Virus record (IMG/VR): IMGVR_UViG_3300044701_003679
Location: 1-24,512 of that record
DNA: 24,512 nucleotides
Reading direction: 5' to 3' (one strand)
From: a virus
Both the position numbers and the translations under genes were made by a program. Below are positions 1-6,823 of this stretch, piece after piece (the stretch's first letter is position 1; the number at the start of each line of letters is the position of its first letter). The notes under the pieces were generated by a model. The model saw only the letters and a list, made by a program, of their open reading frames with translations. It was not told where the DNA came from and did not search any database.

Positions 1-142
1 AGGTTGATTTGGACTGCTTCCGTGAGATTTCCTCGATACCCTTTGCTTCGCCAGGCACAAGATCGTTGTAGATCGGGAAACGGAAGGGGCCGATCTCGTG
101 ATACTTGTCTGGTGCGAAAAGAAGGCTTGCGTACTTACTCAT
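1..142 (-). CDS. Probable tail assembly chaperone, N-terminal part (runs off the left edge)
   Basis: The ATG at 142 opens a frame that continues to the window edge, giving 47 visible residues that begin MSKYASLLFAPDKYHEIG. The visible part contains FRFPIYNDLVPGEAKGIEE followed by a K/Q/S-rich stretch, a pattern I associate with tail assembly chaperones encoded just after major tail proteins in siphoviruses. Such chaperones guide tail-tube assembly on the tape measure. The start overlaps the stop of the upstream 77-residue gene by 8 nt (ATGAGTAA), which suggests translational coupling. Position supports the call, because major tail protein and terminator lie immediately upstream. The 3' end, where chaperone genes often carry a -1 frameshift site, is outside the window. 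The family assignment is from memory of pattern and position only. Confidence 0.5.
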   Translation of the reverse strand, partial: MSKYASLLFAPDKYHEIGPFRFPIYNDLVPGEAKGIEEISRKQSKST

Positions 143-368
143 CAGAAAGGGGGAGGTCTACTTCCCAGGCTCGTGTTGCGTCCGGGAGGTTGAGCAGCTC
201 AAGCGGAAGTTCTACGTCCAGACTAGCGTCGTTATACGCTAGGCGTATATGCTGTGAGGGGATCAGGGGCTCCAGGTACAGGGCACCACAGTGGAGCGTG
301 GAGCCCTCTACCCGGCAGTTCACTGCGTAGACCGTGTTGATCGGGTTGAGCAGGAGATCGTGGTGCAT
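135..368 (-). CDS. Small conserved-looking protein between major tail gene and chaperone
   Basis: This is a 77-residue frame from the ATG at 368, starting MHHDLLLNPINTVYAVN and ending in an acidic tail (DLPLSDE). The frame is open further upstream, but those residues are Pro/Ser/Arg-rich antisense-type sequence lying over the end of the major tail gene, so I chose the ATG just downstream of the terminator. It has no Cys pair or membrane segment that stands out and I do not recognise the family. It sits between the major tail gene and the probable chaperone and overlaps the latter by 8 nt, so a role in tail assembly or an accessory tail function is a positional guess. Because a strong terminator precedes it, this gene may depend on read-through or its own promoter. 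Confidence 0.6.
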   Translation of the reverse strand: MHHDLLLNPINTVYAVNCRVEGSTLHCGALYLEPLIPSQHIRLAYNDASLDVELPLELLNLPDATRAWEVDLPLSDE

Positions 369-377
369 GACGGCATG

Positions 378-402
378 AAAAAGGCCCCGGAGTTCGGGGC
401 CT
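378..402 (-). terminator. Intrinsic terminator after the major tail gene
   Basis: Read on the minus strand, the site is an 8-bp perfect stem (AGGCCCCG / CGGGGCCT) with a 5-nt loop (AACTC), running directly into five T residues. It begins 25 nt after the major tail stop codon at 427. This is a textbook rho-independent terminator and should set the level of the downstream chaperone region relative to the highly expressed tail tube gene. Confidence 0.85.
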
Positions 403-426
403 GGAGGTAAAGAACCGCGCTCGGGA

Positions 427-1437
427 TCAGGCGGTGCGGAAGGTGGTGGTGAAGCCCTGCAGCGGACGCTTGATGCCAGAGGCAGAAGCGTTGCCGTTGG
501 CGTCCACAGCCTGGGTGATGGCGCCGTCGGCGACACGCAGGCGGTAGATGGTGGCGGCCGAGAGGTTCGCGCTCGGGTTGATAGTCACCACGTTGCTGGC
601 CAGGGTGACGGCAGCGTCGACCTTGGCACCGGTGGAGGCCACTTCCAGGCGGAAGCCGCTGCCATCGGTCTGGCCGAGGGCCAGTTGGGTCAGGGCGGCA
701 GTGCCGTCGGAGGTGTAGGTCACGGTCAGGTCGTTGCCCACCACCACAGCCGAAGCGTTGTCGGCAGGGACCACGGCGTAGCGGCGGGTGCCGCTGGAGG
801 GTGCGGTGAACAAGAGGCTGGACTGAACGCCGCCGAAGCTGATCGGGGTGGAGCCACCGTCGTAGCGGCCGAAGACGGGGCGGGCGCGGGACATGAGGTC
901 GAAGGTGATCTCGGTGAGACCTTCGGCGTTCATGGACTCCTGGTAGTTCTGGATCACCGCGTTGAAGCCGGTGAAGTCGTAGATGTAGTTACCGGAGGAG
1001 CCGTTGGCCTGGCCCAGTTCCTTCAGGAATTCGATGTAGATCTCGAAGTCCTTGTTGTAGCGGGCTTTTTGGATGAGGTTGAAGCCCTCGTCGTAGTTGC
1101 CGCGGAAGGTGGGGCAGTTTTGGCCGGCGGGGATTTCGGCGTCCTTCAGGAAGTAGGCGGTCACCGATGCCTGCACGGAGGAACCGGTGATGACGCTGTC
1201 CATCCAACCGTCGTCACCGAGGAGACGGAACTCCTGGTTGTTGTCGTTGATCTGGAAGCTGGTCTGGGTGATGCCCTGCAGTTCGACGTAGCTGGAGCCG
1301 GCGTCGAGGGTGGGCAGGGTGATCATGCCGGCGGCGTCGCGGGATGCGAAGTAGCGGCAGGGGGGTGTCAGGTCCACGGCACGGACGATGGTCCGGTGAG
1401 CCTTGTGGAACGACAGCCCGATGGCGTAGTCGGCCAT
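427..1437 (-). CDS. Major tail (tube) protein with C-terminal Ig-like domain
   Basis: This 336-residue protein starts MADYAIGLSFHKAHRTIV. The N-terminal about 200 residues look like a siphovirus tail-tube subunit, mixed beta with motifs such as GITQTSFQINDNNQEFRLLG. From about residue 205 the protein changes to a Ser/Thr/Ala/Gly-rich beta domain (VTYTSDGTAALTQ, ASNVVTINPSANLSAATIYRL, FTTTF), the signature of a Big/SbsA-type Ig-like domain. Ig-like domains appended to tail-tube proteins are common and decorate the tail surface. The start has the strongest Shine-Dalgarno in the window: TTAAGGAG about 9 nt before the ATG, with the TAA being the stop of the upstream tail terminator gene. High expression is expected. 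An intrinsic terminator follows. The tail-tube call rests on position, size and domain pattern. Confidence 0.8.
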   Translation of the reverse strand: MADYAIGLSFHKAHRTIVRAVDLTPPCRYFASRDAAGMITLPTLDAGSSYVELQGITQTSFQINDNNQEFRLLGDDGWMDSVITGSSVQASVTAYFLKDAEIPAGQNCPTFRGNYDEGFNLIQKARYNKDFEIYIEFLKELGQANGSSGNYIYDFTGFNAVIQNYQESMNAEGLTEITFDLMSRARPVFGRYDGGSTPISFGGVQSSLLFTAPSSGTRRYAVVPADNASAVVVGNDLTVTYTSDGTAALTQLALGQTDGSGFRLEVASTGAKVDAAVTLASNVVTINPSANLSAATIYRLRVADGAITQAVDANGNASASGIKRPLQGFTTTFRTA

Positions 1438-1449
1438 TGTGGTGACTCC

Positions 1450-1923
1450 TTAAGGGATCGGGGGGTTCAGAACGGCTCCGCGGATGCGGGCCGTGAGGGC
1501 CTCGAAGGTGACCTCGGTCCGGGCCATGTACGTGACTTGGTCCCGTGGGAAGGCGCGGGCCAGACGGCGGCTGATGTCCAGCAGCGAGACCGGCATTCGG
1601 GTGCCTTCCTTGGTGCCGTAGTTCGTGAAGCGGACCGTCCAGGTCTCGAAGGACAGGACTCCGCTCATCGAGCCGGGGCTGGTGATCTCGGGAACGTCCT
1701 CGATGACGCACTCGATGCCGGTGATCGCCCAGTTGGAGGGGACCATCGTGGCGCCGGCGACGTAGACCGCAGGGACGCGGCTGGTATCGGGGAGCGTGTA
1801 GTACCCAGGCCAGGCGGTGTACGCCTTGAGGGTGGAGCCGTCGTCCTCGAAGAGATCGAGGATGTGGCGCTCAAGGGTGCTCCGAAGAGCAGTAACCGGG
1901 GGGCAGTGGGTCGAGATCGTCAT
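1450..1923 (-). CDS. Tail terminator / tail completion protein
   Basis: The protein has 157 residues and starts MTISTHCPPVTALRSTLER. Its features fit tail terminator proteins, which cap the tail tube and join it to the neck: an N-terminal helix (ALRSTLERHILDLFEDD), then a beta-rich core with VPAVYVAGATMVPSNW and a central conserved-looking LSFETWTVRFTNYG. The start codon overlaps the upstream stop as ATGA at 1920-1923, and GGAG lies about 8 nt upstream. It sits between the gp10-like neck protein and the major tail gene, exactly where tail terminators lie in lambda-like gene orders. The sequence family itself is not one I can name with certainty. Confidence 0.7.
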   Translation of the reverse strand: MTISTHCPPVTALRSTLERHILDLFEDDGSTLKAYTAWPGYYTLPDTSRVPAVYVAGATMVPSNWAITGIECVIEDVPEITSPGSMSGVLSFETWTVRFTNYGTKEGTRMPVSLLDISRRLARAFPRDQVTYMARTEVTFEALTARIRGAVLNPPIP

Positions 1924-2294
1924 TGCTGCTTCTCCAAGGCAGAGCGCAGCAGTTGGCCGAACTTGGAGGCGGCTCCCTCAAGGGGGGCTTTGGTCCAGGG
2001 GCGGCCCGGGAAGCGCATGCCGGTGGTGGATACGCCGCCCTCGTGGACTTGTTGGGCGTAGTCGACCGGCCAGGTGAAGGTGACGGAACCGTCAGAGTTG
2101 ACGGTGCGCGTCTGGCTGGCGCGGAGACGGCCGGTGTCCACGATGTCCCGCACTTGGGGCGGGGTGGGGTATTCCCATTTCACGGAGGAGATCTCCTCGG
2201 TGAAGCGGGCGTCGAGCCAGGTGCCGAGCTCGCGGACCGCTTGGGCGGTGGCAAGTTCGAGGGCTTGGCTGAGGTCCGGATTGCGGCGGGCCAT
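1920..2294 (-). CDS. HK97 gp10-like neck / head-tail joining protein
   Basis: This 124-residue protein starts MARRNPDLSQALELATA. It carries the pattern typical of the HK97 gp10-like family: a basic N-terminal helix, then DIVDTGRLRASQ, a beta segment VTFTWPVDYAQQVHEGG, and FPGRPWTKAPL near the C-terminus. Proteins of this family join the connector to the tail or act as tail completion factors. The start overlaps the upstream TAA by one base (TAATG), and its end overlaps the next gene as ATGA. Its place between the head closure candidate and the tail terminator matches this role. Confidence 0.8.
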   Translation of the reverse strand: MARRNPDLSQALELATAQAVRELGTWLDARFTEEISSVKWEYPTPPQVRDIVDTGRLRASQTRTVNSDGSVTFTWPVDYAQQVHEGGVSTTGMRFPGRPWTKAPLEGAASKFGQLLRSALEKQQ

Positions 2295-2692
2295 TAGGTC
2301 GGTCCCCCCACAACGCGGAAGGTGCCTTCGATGGATTGGCGCAGGTCACGCCGGTGGGCGCTGTCCATCGCCAGGTCGAAGATGAGCTCGAATCGCCCTC
2401 GGTAGCCGTTGATCACGCAGTCGGCTTGGGAGCCGTTGGTGATGCGAGGGTCGAGGATCGCGGGGCTCAGCAGACGGCCTCGGCAGGAGTAGGTGGTGGA
2501 GTCGACTCCGCTTTCGGGTCTCCAGCTGGGGGCTTGGAGGGTGAAGGCGGCGAGGTACTCCAGGGTCTCGGTGGTCTGGATGGCGTTGCCGGTGGCGGGA
2601 TCCGTCGTGGCAAACCCCGTGCCAACTTCGAAGGCCAGCTGGGCGTTACCCCAGGGGGCGTAGTTGGCGATGGTGGATGCCGGGATGGCCAT
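2294..2692 (-). CDS. Putative head closure protein
   Basis: The protein has 132 residues and starts MAIPASTIANYAPWGNAQLA. The sequence is beta-rich, with FTLQAPSWRPESGVDSTTY and a C-terminal RGRFELIFDLAMDSAHRRDLRQ segment. I do not recognise a named family. It lies between the DUF4054-type adaptor and the gp10-like protein, the slot usually filled by the head closure (stopper) protein, and its length fits. It starts 3 nt after the stop of the adaptor gene. The function is inferred from position only. Confidence 0.6.
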   Translation of the reverse strand: MAIPASTIANYAPWGNAQLAFEVGTGFATTDPATGNAIQTTETLEYLAAFTLQAPSWRPESGVDSTTYSCRGRLLSPAILDPRITNGSQADCVINGYRGRFELIFDLAMDSAHRRDLRQSIEGTFRVVGGPT

Positions 2693-2695
2693 GGC

Positions 2696-3004
2696 TCACC
2701 AGGCGAAACCGCTGAGGGGAAGGCTGTTTTGGAGCCTTTGGTACTCCTGGCCGTAGAGGGTCGACTCGATCAGGCTCCCGCTGGGGGAGCCGGATGCAGT
2801 GCCGACTTGGAGGCCGATTTGGATGGTGCGTGATGCCAAGAGGTGGGCGGCCAGGTAGCTGACGGCCTCGGTGTGGAGGGTGCCCCAGGTGGTCGCAGGA
2901 GTGGTGCGACCGGCCTCGGCCAACGCGCCTTCGATCACCGAGAGCGATTGCTCGCCGAACTCGGGGAAGCGGAGGAGGAATGCGTTGGCGGAGGGGACAG
3001 CCAT
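2696..3004 (-). CDS. DUF4054-like head-tail connector (adaptor) protein
   Basis: This 102-residue protein starts MAVPSANAFLLRFPEFGEQ. It matches the pattern of DUF4054 proteins: an opening F..RFPEF, a helix beginning with SVIEGALAEAG, a Trp-Gly followed by an alpha-helical AHLLASRTI, a Gly/Ser-rich turn (TASGSPSGS), and a closing T.YG.EY..L. These proteins bind below the portal and prepare the head for tail joining. The start codon shares one base with the upstream stop (TAATG at 3002-3006). The family call is from pattern recall, and position supports it. Confidence 0.75.
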   Translation of the reverse strand: MAVPSANAFLLRFPEFGEQSLSVIEGALAEAGRTTPATTWGTLHTEAVSYLAAHLLASRTIQIGLQVGTASGSPSGSLIESTLYGQEYQRLQNSLPLSGFAW

Positions 3005-3441
3005 TAGCCGTTGCCTTCAGTGATGGCGCTGATGCGCTTGGCAATCGCGTTCTTCACCCGGATGCGGGACTCTTTGGCGTCCCACCGACGGAGCTGCTCC
3101 AGGTCGAAGCTGTCCTCAACCAGGCTCATGGCCTGGGTGATAGGCATGTCGGCGATGGAGTCGCTGGCTTCGCGTGGAGCAGCTTTGGTTTCCGTCGGCT
3201 CCTCGGTCTCGATGCGCAGGGCGCCGAGGGAGAGGAGGTTTTTGACCACGTCGTACTCCTTGATCTGGTTCCAGACGCTCTCGGGGAAGTCACGGGTGAC
3301 ACCTGAGTTGACCTGGATGTGATCGGAGAGACCGCCGCCACCAACGAACGAGAAGCCGATGGAACACTCCTTGTCCATCGGAGGGTTTTCGAGCTCGGGG
3401 CGGTAAACGATGATCATGACTGGGTGAAGATGATGTGCCAT
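3004..3441 (-). CDS. Hypothetical protein after the capsid gene
   Basis: The frame has 145 residues from the ATG at 3441, or 137 from the in-frame ATG at 3417. The upstream ATG lies inside a perfect hairpin, so the start is uncertain. The N-terminal half contains a Gly run (FVGGGGLSDHIQ) and the C-terminal half is helical and charged (SFDLEQLRRWDAKESRIRVKNAIAKR). I do not recognise the family. Small proteins between capsid and adaptor genes in this gene order are often minor virion or connector components, but nothing in the sequence decides this. Its expression may be limited by the two hairpins in front of it. Confidence 0.65.
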   Translation of the reverse strand: MAHHLHPVMIIVYRPELENPPMDKECSIGFSFVGGGGLSDHIQVNSGVTRDFPESVWNQIKEYDVVKNLLSLGALRIETEEPTETKAAPREASDSIADMPITQAMSLVEDSFDLEQLRRWDAKESRIRVKNAIAKRISAITEGNG

Positions 3442-3460
3442 CCCATTCTGTCTGGGATGG
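3438..3460 (-). promoter_or_regulatory. Hairpin over the start codon of the gene after the capsid gene
   Basis: There is a perfect 8-bp inverted repeat, CCATCCCA / TGGGATGG on the minus strand, with a 7-nt loop. The possible start codon at 3441-3439 lies in the second arm, so folding would hide it and would favour initiation at 3417 or reduced translation. Confidence 0.55.
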
Positions 3461-3486
3461 AAAAGGCGAAAAGATTACGCCTTTTC
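3460..3486 (-). terminator. Terminator-like hairpin at the end of the capsid gene
   Basis: There is a perfect 9-bp inverted repeat, GAAAAGGCG / CGCCTTTTC on the minus strand, with a 9-nt loop that contains the capsid stop codon TAA (3477-3475). The T-rich end of the second arm gives a short U-tract, as in compact or bidirectional terminators. It would be a leaky terminator or an mRNA 3'-end stabiliser for the capsid transcript. A second hairpin follows directly. Confidence 0.5.
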
Positions 3487-4386
3487 AAGCACCATGGCGC
3501 TCTTGGGGTAGTAGAGCGCGAGACCACCGATTCGGGCGTGGGCGGCCACGCTGAACTCGAGGGCTTGGCGGAGGGGAGGCAGGAACTCCAGGGGCTGGGG
3601 GATGTGCAGCTGCAGCTTGTCGGGGCTGCGGTCGTACACCACGATCCGGTCCTTGGAGAGGGAGCCGCCGGACTTGCTGGCTTCCAGCTCGTTGATCGGC
3701 TCGATGGAGCTGATCATCGGGTTGGTGCGCAGGAAGAACTCCATCACCGTGGTGTCCGAGGTGCTCGAACGGGGGGTGGTGGAGATGATGCGGTACACGT
3801 TGTAGGGCACCAGCATCGTGTTGGGCATCTCCTTCATGTTGGAGTTCTGCACGAGGCGGGTAGGCGCTTCGTTCAGGAGCTCCAGCATTTCGTCAGTGGT
3901 GGCCGTATCGAACCACTTGTTCGGCACGGTCTTGTCGACCTGATCGTTGTTGAAGAAGCCCTTCATGCCGGAGGCGGAGTCGCCGAAGTAGGCGATCTCT
4001 TGCACCTTCTCCTCGTAGGCGCGGCGCACGGCGTTGGCACGGCGCTGCTCCAGGTTCATGCCGGGCACCATGGCGGCGGCACGGGTTTCCTGGATGGTGT
4101 AGGCGAAGGAGCCACCGATACTGCGAACCGGCAGGGTGACTTCCTTGCGGAGCACGTCAGCGCGGGGCAGATCTTGGGCTTTGTCACCAATCACCTTCAT
4201 CGAGCCTTGCTTGTCGAAGACGCGATAGGTGAAGGAGTCAGCACCGTTCCCGACCTCGGAGGAGAGGGGGATCAGCTGGCTGTACTTGATGTCGGCGTAC
4301 TCGACCTCGAAGGTGCGAGCCAGGATGGTTTCCAGCTCGCGAGCGAGGAAAACGCCGACCTCGTCGTTACGGATTTCAGTGGTCAT
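3475..4386 (-). CDS. Major capsid protein (DUF2184-like)
   Basis: This 303-residue protein starts at the ATG at 4386 (MTTEIRNDEVGVFLARELE). An in-frame TTG at 4407 would add 7 residues, but GGAG about 11 nt before the ATG favours 4386. The N-terminal helix, the ARTFEVEYADIKYSQLIPLS segment, and the downstream LPVRSIGGSFAYTIQE and RRANAVRRAYEEKVQEIAYFG segments fit DUF2184-type encapsulins and capsid proteins, which have the HK97 fold. The protein builds the capsid shell. It follows the cement protein and the protease/scaffold gene, the standard order. Two hairpins follow the gene. I am confident in the capsid role from position and pattern, less so in the exact family name. Confidence 0.85.
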   Translation of the reverse strand: MTTEIRNDEVGVFLARELETILARTFEVEYADIKYSQLIPLSSEVGNGADSFTYRVFDKQGSMKVIGDKAQDLPRADVLRKEVTLPVRSIGGSFAYTIQETRAAAMVPGMNLEQRRANAVRRAYEEKVQEIAYFGDSASGMKGFFNNDQVDKTVPNKWFDTATTDEMLELLNEAPTRLVQNSNMKEMPNTMLVPYNVYRIISTTPRSSTSDTTVMEFFLRTNPMISSIEPINELEASKSGGSLSKDRIVVYDRSPDKLQLHIPQPLEFLPPLRQALEFSVAAHARIGGLALYYPKSAMVLEKA

Positions 4387-4403
4387 GGCAGGAAGCTCCG
4401 TGA

Positions 4404-5018
4404 TCAAGCGTCGGCGGAGTAGGTCATGCCGGGGATGTCAATCTCCAGCAGGACCAGGCCGGCAGCCGAGGTTTCAGACAGCCAGCGAGCACCTGCGGTG
4501 ATCTCGACAGTCTTGGTGGCAACGGCGGTTTTGGTGAAGCGACCCAGGAAGGCGCCGGCGACGGTGCCGCTGTGGTCAGCTTTGAAGAAACGCACGGCAT
4601 CGCCGAGGGCGATGGCGGCGGTGGAGTACACCCACACAACACCTTTGGAGACCACGTTCACGGTCTCTTTGTCGGGGTAGCCGTAGCGGCCGTCGCTGTA
4701 CACCGGGGTGGGAACCGGGGTGTAGCTGGAGCCGAGGCTGGCGCCCTCGAGGACCTGAGAGCTAACGGCCATGCCCTGGATCAGGGTGGTGCCGGTCGCG
4801 ATCTCGACGGCCAGAGGATCGTTGCTGGTGGGGGTGTTGTCGGTGGCAACCAGCACGCCGTAGGGGAGGGCGGCGCCGGATTGGTTGCGGTAGCTGCGGC
4901 AGACGTAAGCCTGCAGGTCAGCCAGCATGCCCTCGTGACCCTTGACCAGGGAGAGGGGATAGCTGCCTTGAGCCCCGGAGGGGTTCGCGACAGTGGTGGC
5001 GGTGAAAGTAACGGCCAT
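4404..5018 (-). CDS. Capsid decoration / structural cement protein
   Basis: The protein has 204 residues and starts MAVTFTATTVANPSGAQGSY. It is beta-rich and poor in charged residues, with many Gly, Ala, Ser, Thr and Val residues. Its opening (SYPLSLVKGHEGMLADLQAY) and the GVLVATDN...GTTLIQGMAVSS region resemble cement or decoration proteins encoded next to capsid genes. Such proteins bind the outside of the capsid and stabilise it. The ribosome-binding site is excellent: TAAGGAG about 9 nt before the ATG, with the TAA being the stop of the protease gene. That implies high expression in step with the capsid gene 17 nt downstream. The role is inferred from position and composition. Confidence 0.7.
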   Translation of the reverse strand: MAVTFTATTVANPSGAQGSYPLSLVKGHEGMLADLQAYVCRSYRNQSGAALPYGVLVATDNTPTSNDPLAVEIATGTTLIQGMAVSSQVLEGASLGSSYTPVPTPVYSDGRYGYPDKETVNVVSKGVVWVYSTAAIALGDAVRFFKADHSGTVAGAFLGRFTKTAVATKTVEITAGARWLSETSAAGLVLLEIDIPGMTYSADA

Positions 5019-5030
5019 GGAAGGTGCTCC

Positions 5031-6335
5031 TTACTTGGTGGCGGTGAGGGGACGCTTCCAGGCATCCGCCATCCGCGAGCGGTAGGTGTCTACCGGGGAG
5101 GCGGTGCCACGGCCGGCGCCTTTCAGGGCGTCCCGGAGGGAAGCGGTGCTGTCGGCGCGGTCTTCCTTGGTTTCGGGCTCTTCGCCTTCAGCCTCGGGAG
5201 CTTCTTCGCCGGCTTCTGCCTCTTCACCCTCGCCTTCTTCGCCGTCCTCGTCGGAGCGGGCGGCAAGGATGCCGTCCACCACGCCTTGGATGTAGGCGGG
5301 TTCAGCGTCCTCACGCGGCGCGTTGCCGGTGAGGTTCTCGAAGGCTTGGGTGTAGAGGCTGGCGTCGTCGATGCCGTCGAACTTGAAGTCCTCGGCGAAG
5401 GCGGGGGCCAGCTTTTGCAGGGTCGAAAGACGAGCGGCGACCAGTTGGTCGAGCTCGGCTGTGTCGATGCGGGGAGCGCCGCTCTCCAGCTCAGCCATGC
5501 GCTCTTCGAGAGCGTCGGCCCGGCCTTCGGCGGCTTCTTTTTCGTAGGCGATGGAGTCGAGGTCGCCCTGGAGCGAGTCGAGCTTGGAGTTCAGCTCGTC
5601 GCGCTCGGCAGTAACAGCTTTGAGTTGGCGCTCCATGTCCCGTGCGAAGGACTGGACCGCCGTTGCTGCTTCTGCGGGCAGATCGATCTCCAGGCCGTCA
5701 AGTTTGACGGTGGCCATAACGGGAGATTCATGTGTACAGGGCTGGAGCGCCGACCCGGAAATTCGGGCCAGATCTGAGTCGAAGGCCACGGCGTCAGCCG
5801 CATCCATGCGATCCAGAAGGAGACGTACCTCCGGGCCAGCCCGGCCGCGGGGGACGATGGCGATGTGGTTCACCCGGATGTTGCGCTGGATGCCGGCGTA
5901 CTCCTCGCCCTCGGGGGTGAGACCGGGGGTGGGGTCGAAATCGACCTTGTAGCCAGCAGACACCTCGGTGGCGTCTTTGCGCTTGATCCTCTCGATGGCG
6001 TCCGCGTCGGTGACGACGAGGGCGACCTCCACGAAACCGTCGTTGTACCGGACTTGGCTACCGGAGTAGCCGATTTGGTACTGCTTGGTGTTTGCGGCGT
6101 CGAGAAGAACGGGCGGGTGACCCCACGTTGCGGGTTTCATGCCGAACGTGGAGAGCGAGTCAGGGTTGCTCACCTCCTCAGGGGGGCGATATTCCCGGAC
6201 TTGGGATCCATCTGCACGCCGATAGAGCTGCGTGCCCGTGCGCGCTGCACGACACCAGACGCGGAGGTAACCCTCCTCGGTGGTTTCGCTTCCCGTTATG
6301 GGCGCGAAGTCGTAGCGAGAAACAGATGTTTCCAT
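5031..6335 (-). CDS. DUF2213-type prohead protease fused to a coiled-coil scaffold
   Basis: The protein has 434 residues and starts METSVSRYDFAPITGSETTE. Residues 1-190 match the DUF2213 family pattern, with GHPPV near residue 73, DATEVSAGYKVDFD near 140, and a closing NHIAIVPRGRAGPEVRL. This N-terminal part is regarded as a capsid maturation protease. From about residue 205 a separate block begins (MATVKLDGLEIDL), continues as a long coiled coil (LKAVTAERDELNSKLDSLQGD and following heptads), and ends in a very acidic Glu-rich region and a basic tail, as in scaffolding proteins. The in-frame ATG at 5717 could give a separate 228-residue scaffold, like lambda C/Nu3, though no Shine-Dalgarno is evident there. 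Its start faces the divergent regulator gene. Confidence 0.8.
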   Translation of the reverse strand: METSVSRYDFAPITGSETTEEGYLRVWCRAARTGTQLYRRADGSQVREYRPPEEVSNPDSLSTFGMKPATWGHPPVLLDAANTKQYQIGYSGSQVRYNDGFVEVALVVTDADAIERIKRKDATEVSAGYKVDFDPTPGLTPEGEEYAGIQRNIRVNHIAIVPRGRAGPEVRLLLDRMDAADAVAFDSDLARISGSALQPCTHESPVMATVKLDGLEIDLPAEAATAVQSFARDMERQLKAVTAERDELNSKLDSLQGDLDSIAYEKEAAEGRADALEERMAELESGAPRIDTAELDQLVAARLSTLQKLAPAFAEDFKFDGIDDASLYTQAFENLTGNAPREDAEPAYIQGVVDGILAARSDEDGEEGEGEEAEAGEEAPEAEGEEPETKEDRADSTASLRDALKGAGRGTASPVDTYRSRMADAWKRPLTATK

Positions 6336-6342
6336 GGCACCA

Positions 6343-6365
6343 CATTACGGGTCCTGCGTGTAATG
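6343..6365. promoter_or_regulatory. Inverted repeat between the divergent regulator and protease genes
   Basis: The half-sites CATTAC and GTAATG are separated by 11 bases and centred between the minus-strand protease start (6335) and the plus-strand regulator start (6422). The geometry suits a dimeric Cro/CI-like repressor. It is a candidate operator for the neighbouring helix-turn-helix protein, inferred from position and symmetry only. Confidence 0.4.
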
Positions 6366-6421
6366 AGTAGCCTTAAACGGTGAGCGAGTAGATCTCTGTG
6401 GCGATCCACAGGCAGTTGGCG

Positions 6422-6613
6422 ATGTGTCGTCGCATTAAAGGCTTAAGGGTGCATGCTGGACTGACACAGATGCAGGTTGCAGAGGCACTTTGTGTCAGTC
6501 AGGCTGCATACAGCAGGTTGGAAAAGGGAGAGGTTGAGATTTCACTCACAAAGTTGTTCGTTTTAGGCGAGCTTTATGGCGTTTCGCTCCACAAGTTGAT
6601 CGAGGGGATCTAG
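6422..6613 (+). CDS. Cro/CI-like helix-turn-helix regulator
   Basis: This 63-residue protein is on the plus strand, opposite to its neighbours. I chose the ATG at 6422. A GTG at 6398 would add 8 residues but lies closer to the candidate operator. The HTH_3 pattern is clear: GLTQMQVAEALCVSQAAYSRLEKGE is the helix-turn-helix, followed by EISLTKLFVLGELYGVSLHKL. It is a minimal DNA-binding repressor or activator with no second domain. It sits alone inside the head gene cluster, in a stretch visibly poorer in GC than its surroundings, which suggests a later insertion. Its TAG stop shares the palindrome CTAG (6610-6613) with the stop of the convergent 67-residue gene. It may regulate itself and the divergent protease gene through the inverted repeat at 6343-6365. 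Confidence 0.85.
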   Translation: MCRRIKGLRVHAGLTQMQVAEALCVSQAAYSRLEKGEVEISLTKLFVLGELYGVSLHKLIEGI

Positions 6614-6813
6614 GCGTTGTAGACCTCGGTGTGCCAGACGATGGCGCCCTCGGAGAGCAAGCGCTGGCGGATATTGGCGGCTTCGTGGGCGGGGCAGAGC
6701 AGGGTTTGGGCTCCGGCGAGGTTCCAGAACCAGATGCGGGTGTAGGCGTGCTCGGGCAGTGGGGCCGGTTTCACGTCGATGTCCTGCACACGCGCTCGGG
6801 GAACTGAGCCCAT
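6610..6813 (-). CDS. Small hypothetical protein
   Basis: This 67-residue frame starts MGSVPRARVQDIDVKPAPLP at an ATG 10 nt after the stop of the frameshift-extension ORF. The rest reads as a small mixed fold with RIWFWNLAGAQTLLCPAHEA and ends EVYNA. A single Cys and His are present but there is no metal-binding pair. I do not recognise a family. Its spacing suggests it is translated with the upstream head gene. Its stop codon overlaps the stop of the convergent regulator gene through a shared CTAG. Confidence 0.6.
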   Translation of the reverse strand: MGSVPRARVQDIDVKPAPLPEHAYTRIWFWNLAGAQTLLCPAHEAANIRQRLLSEGAIVWHTEVYNA

Positions 6814-6823
6814 TGTGTGGAGG

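Noticed and set aside
685-2061. A 458-codon plus-strand frame opposite the tail genes
   Set aside because: It runs through three well-supported minus-strand genes and has the repetitive Gly/Val composition of antisense GC-rich sequence.
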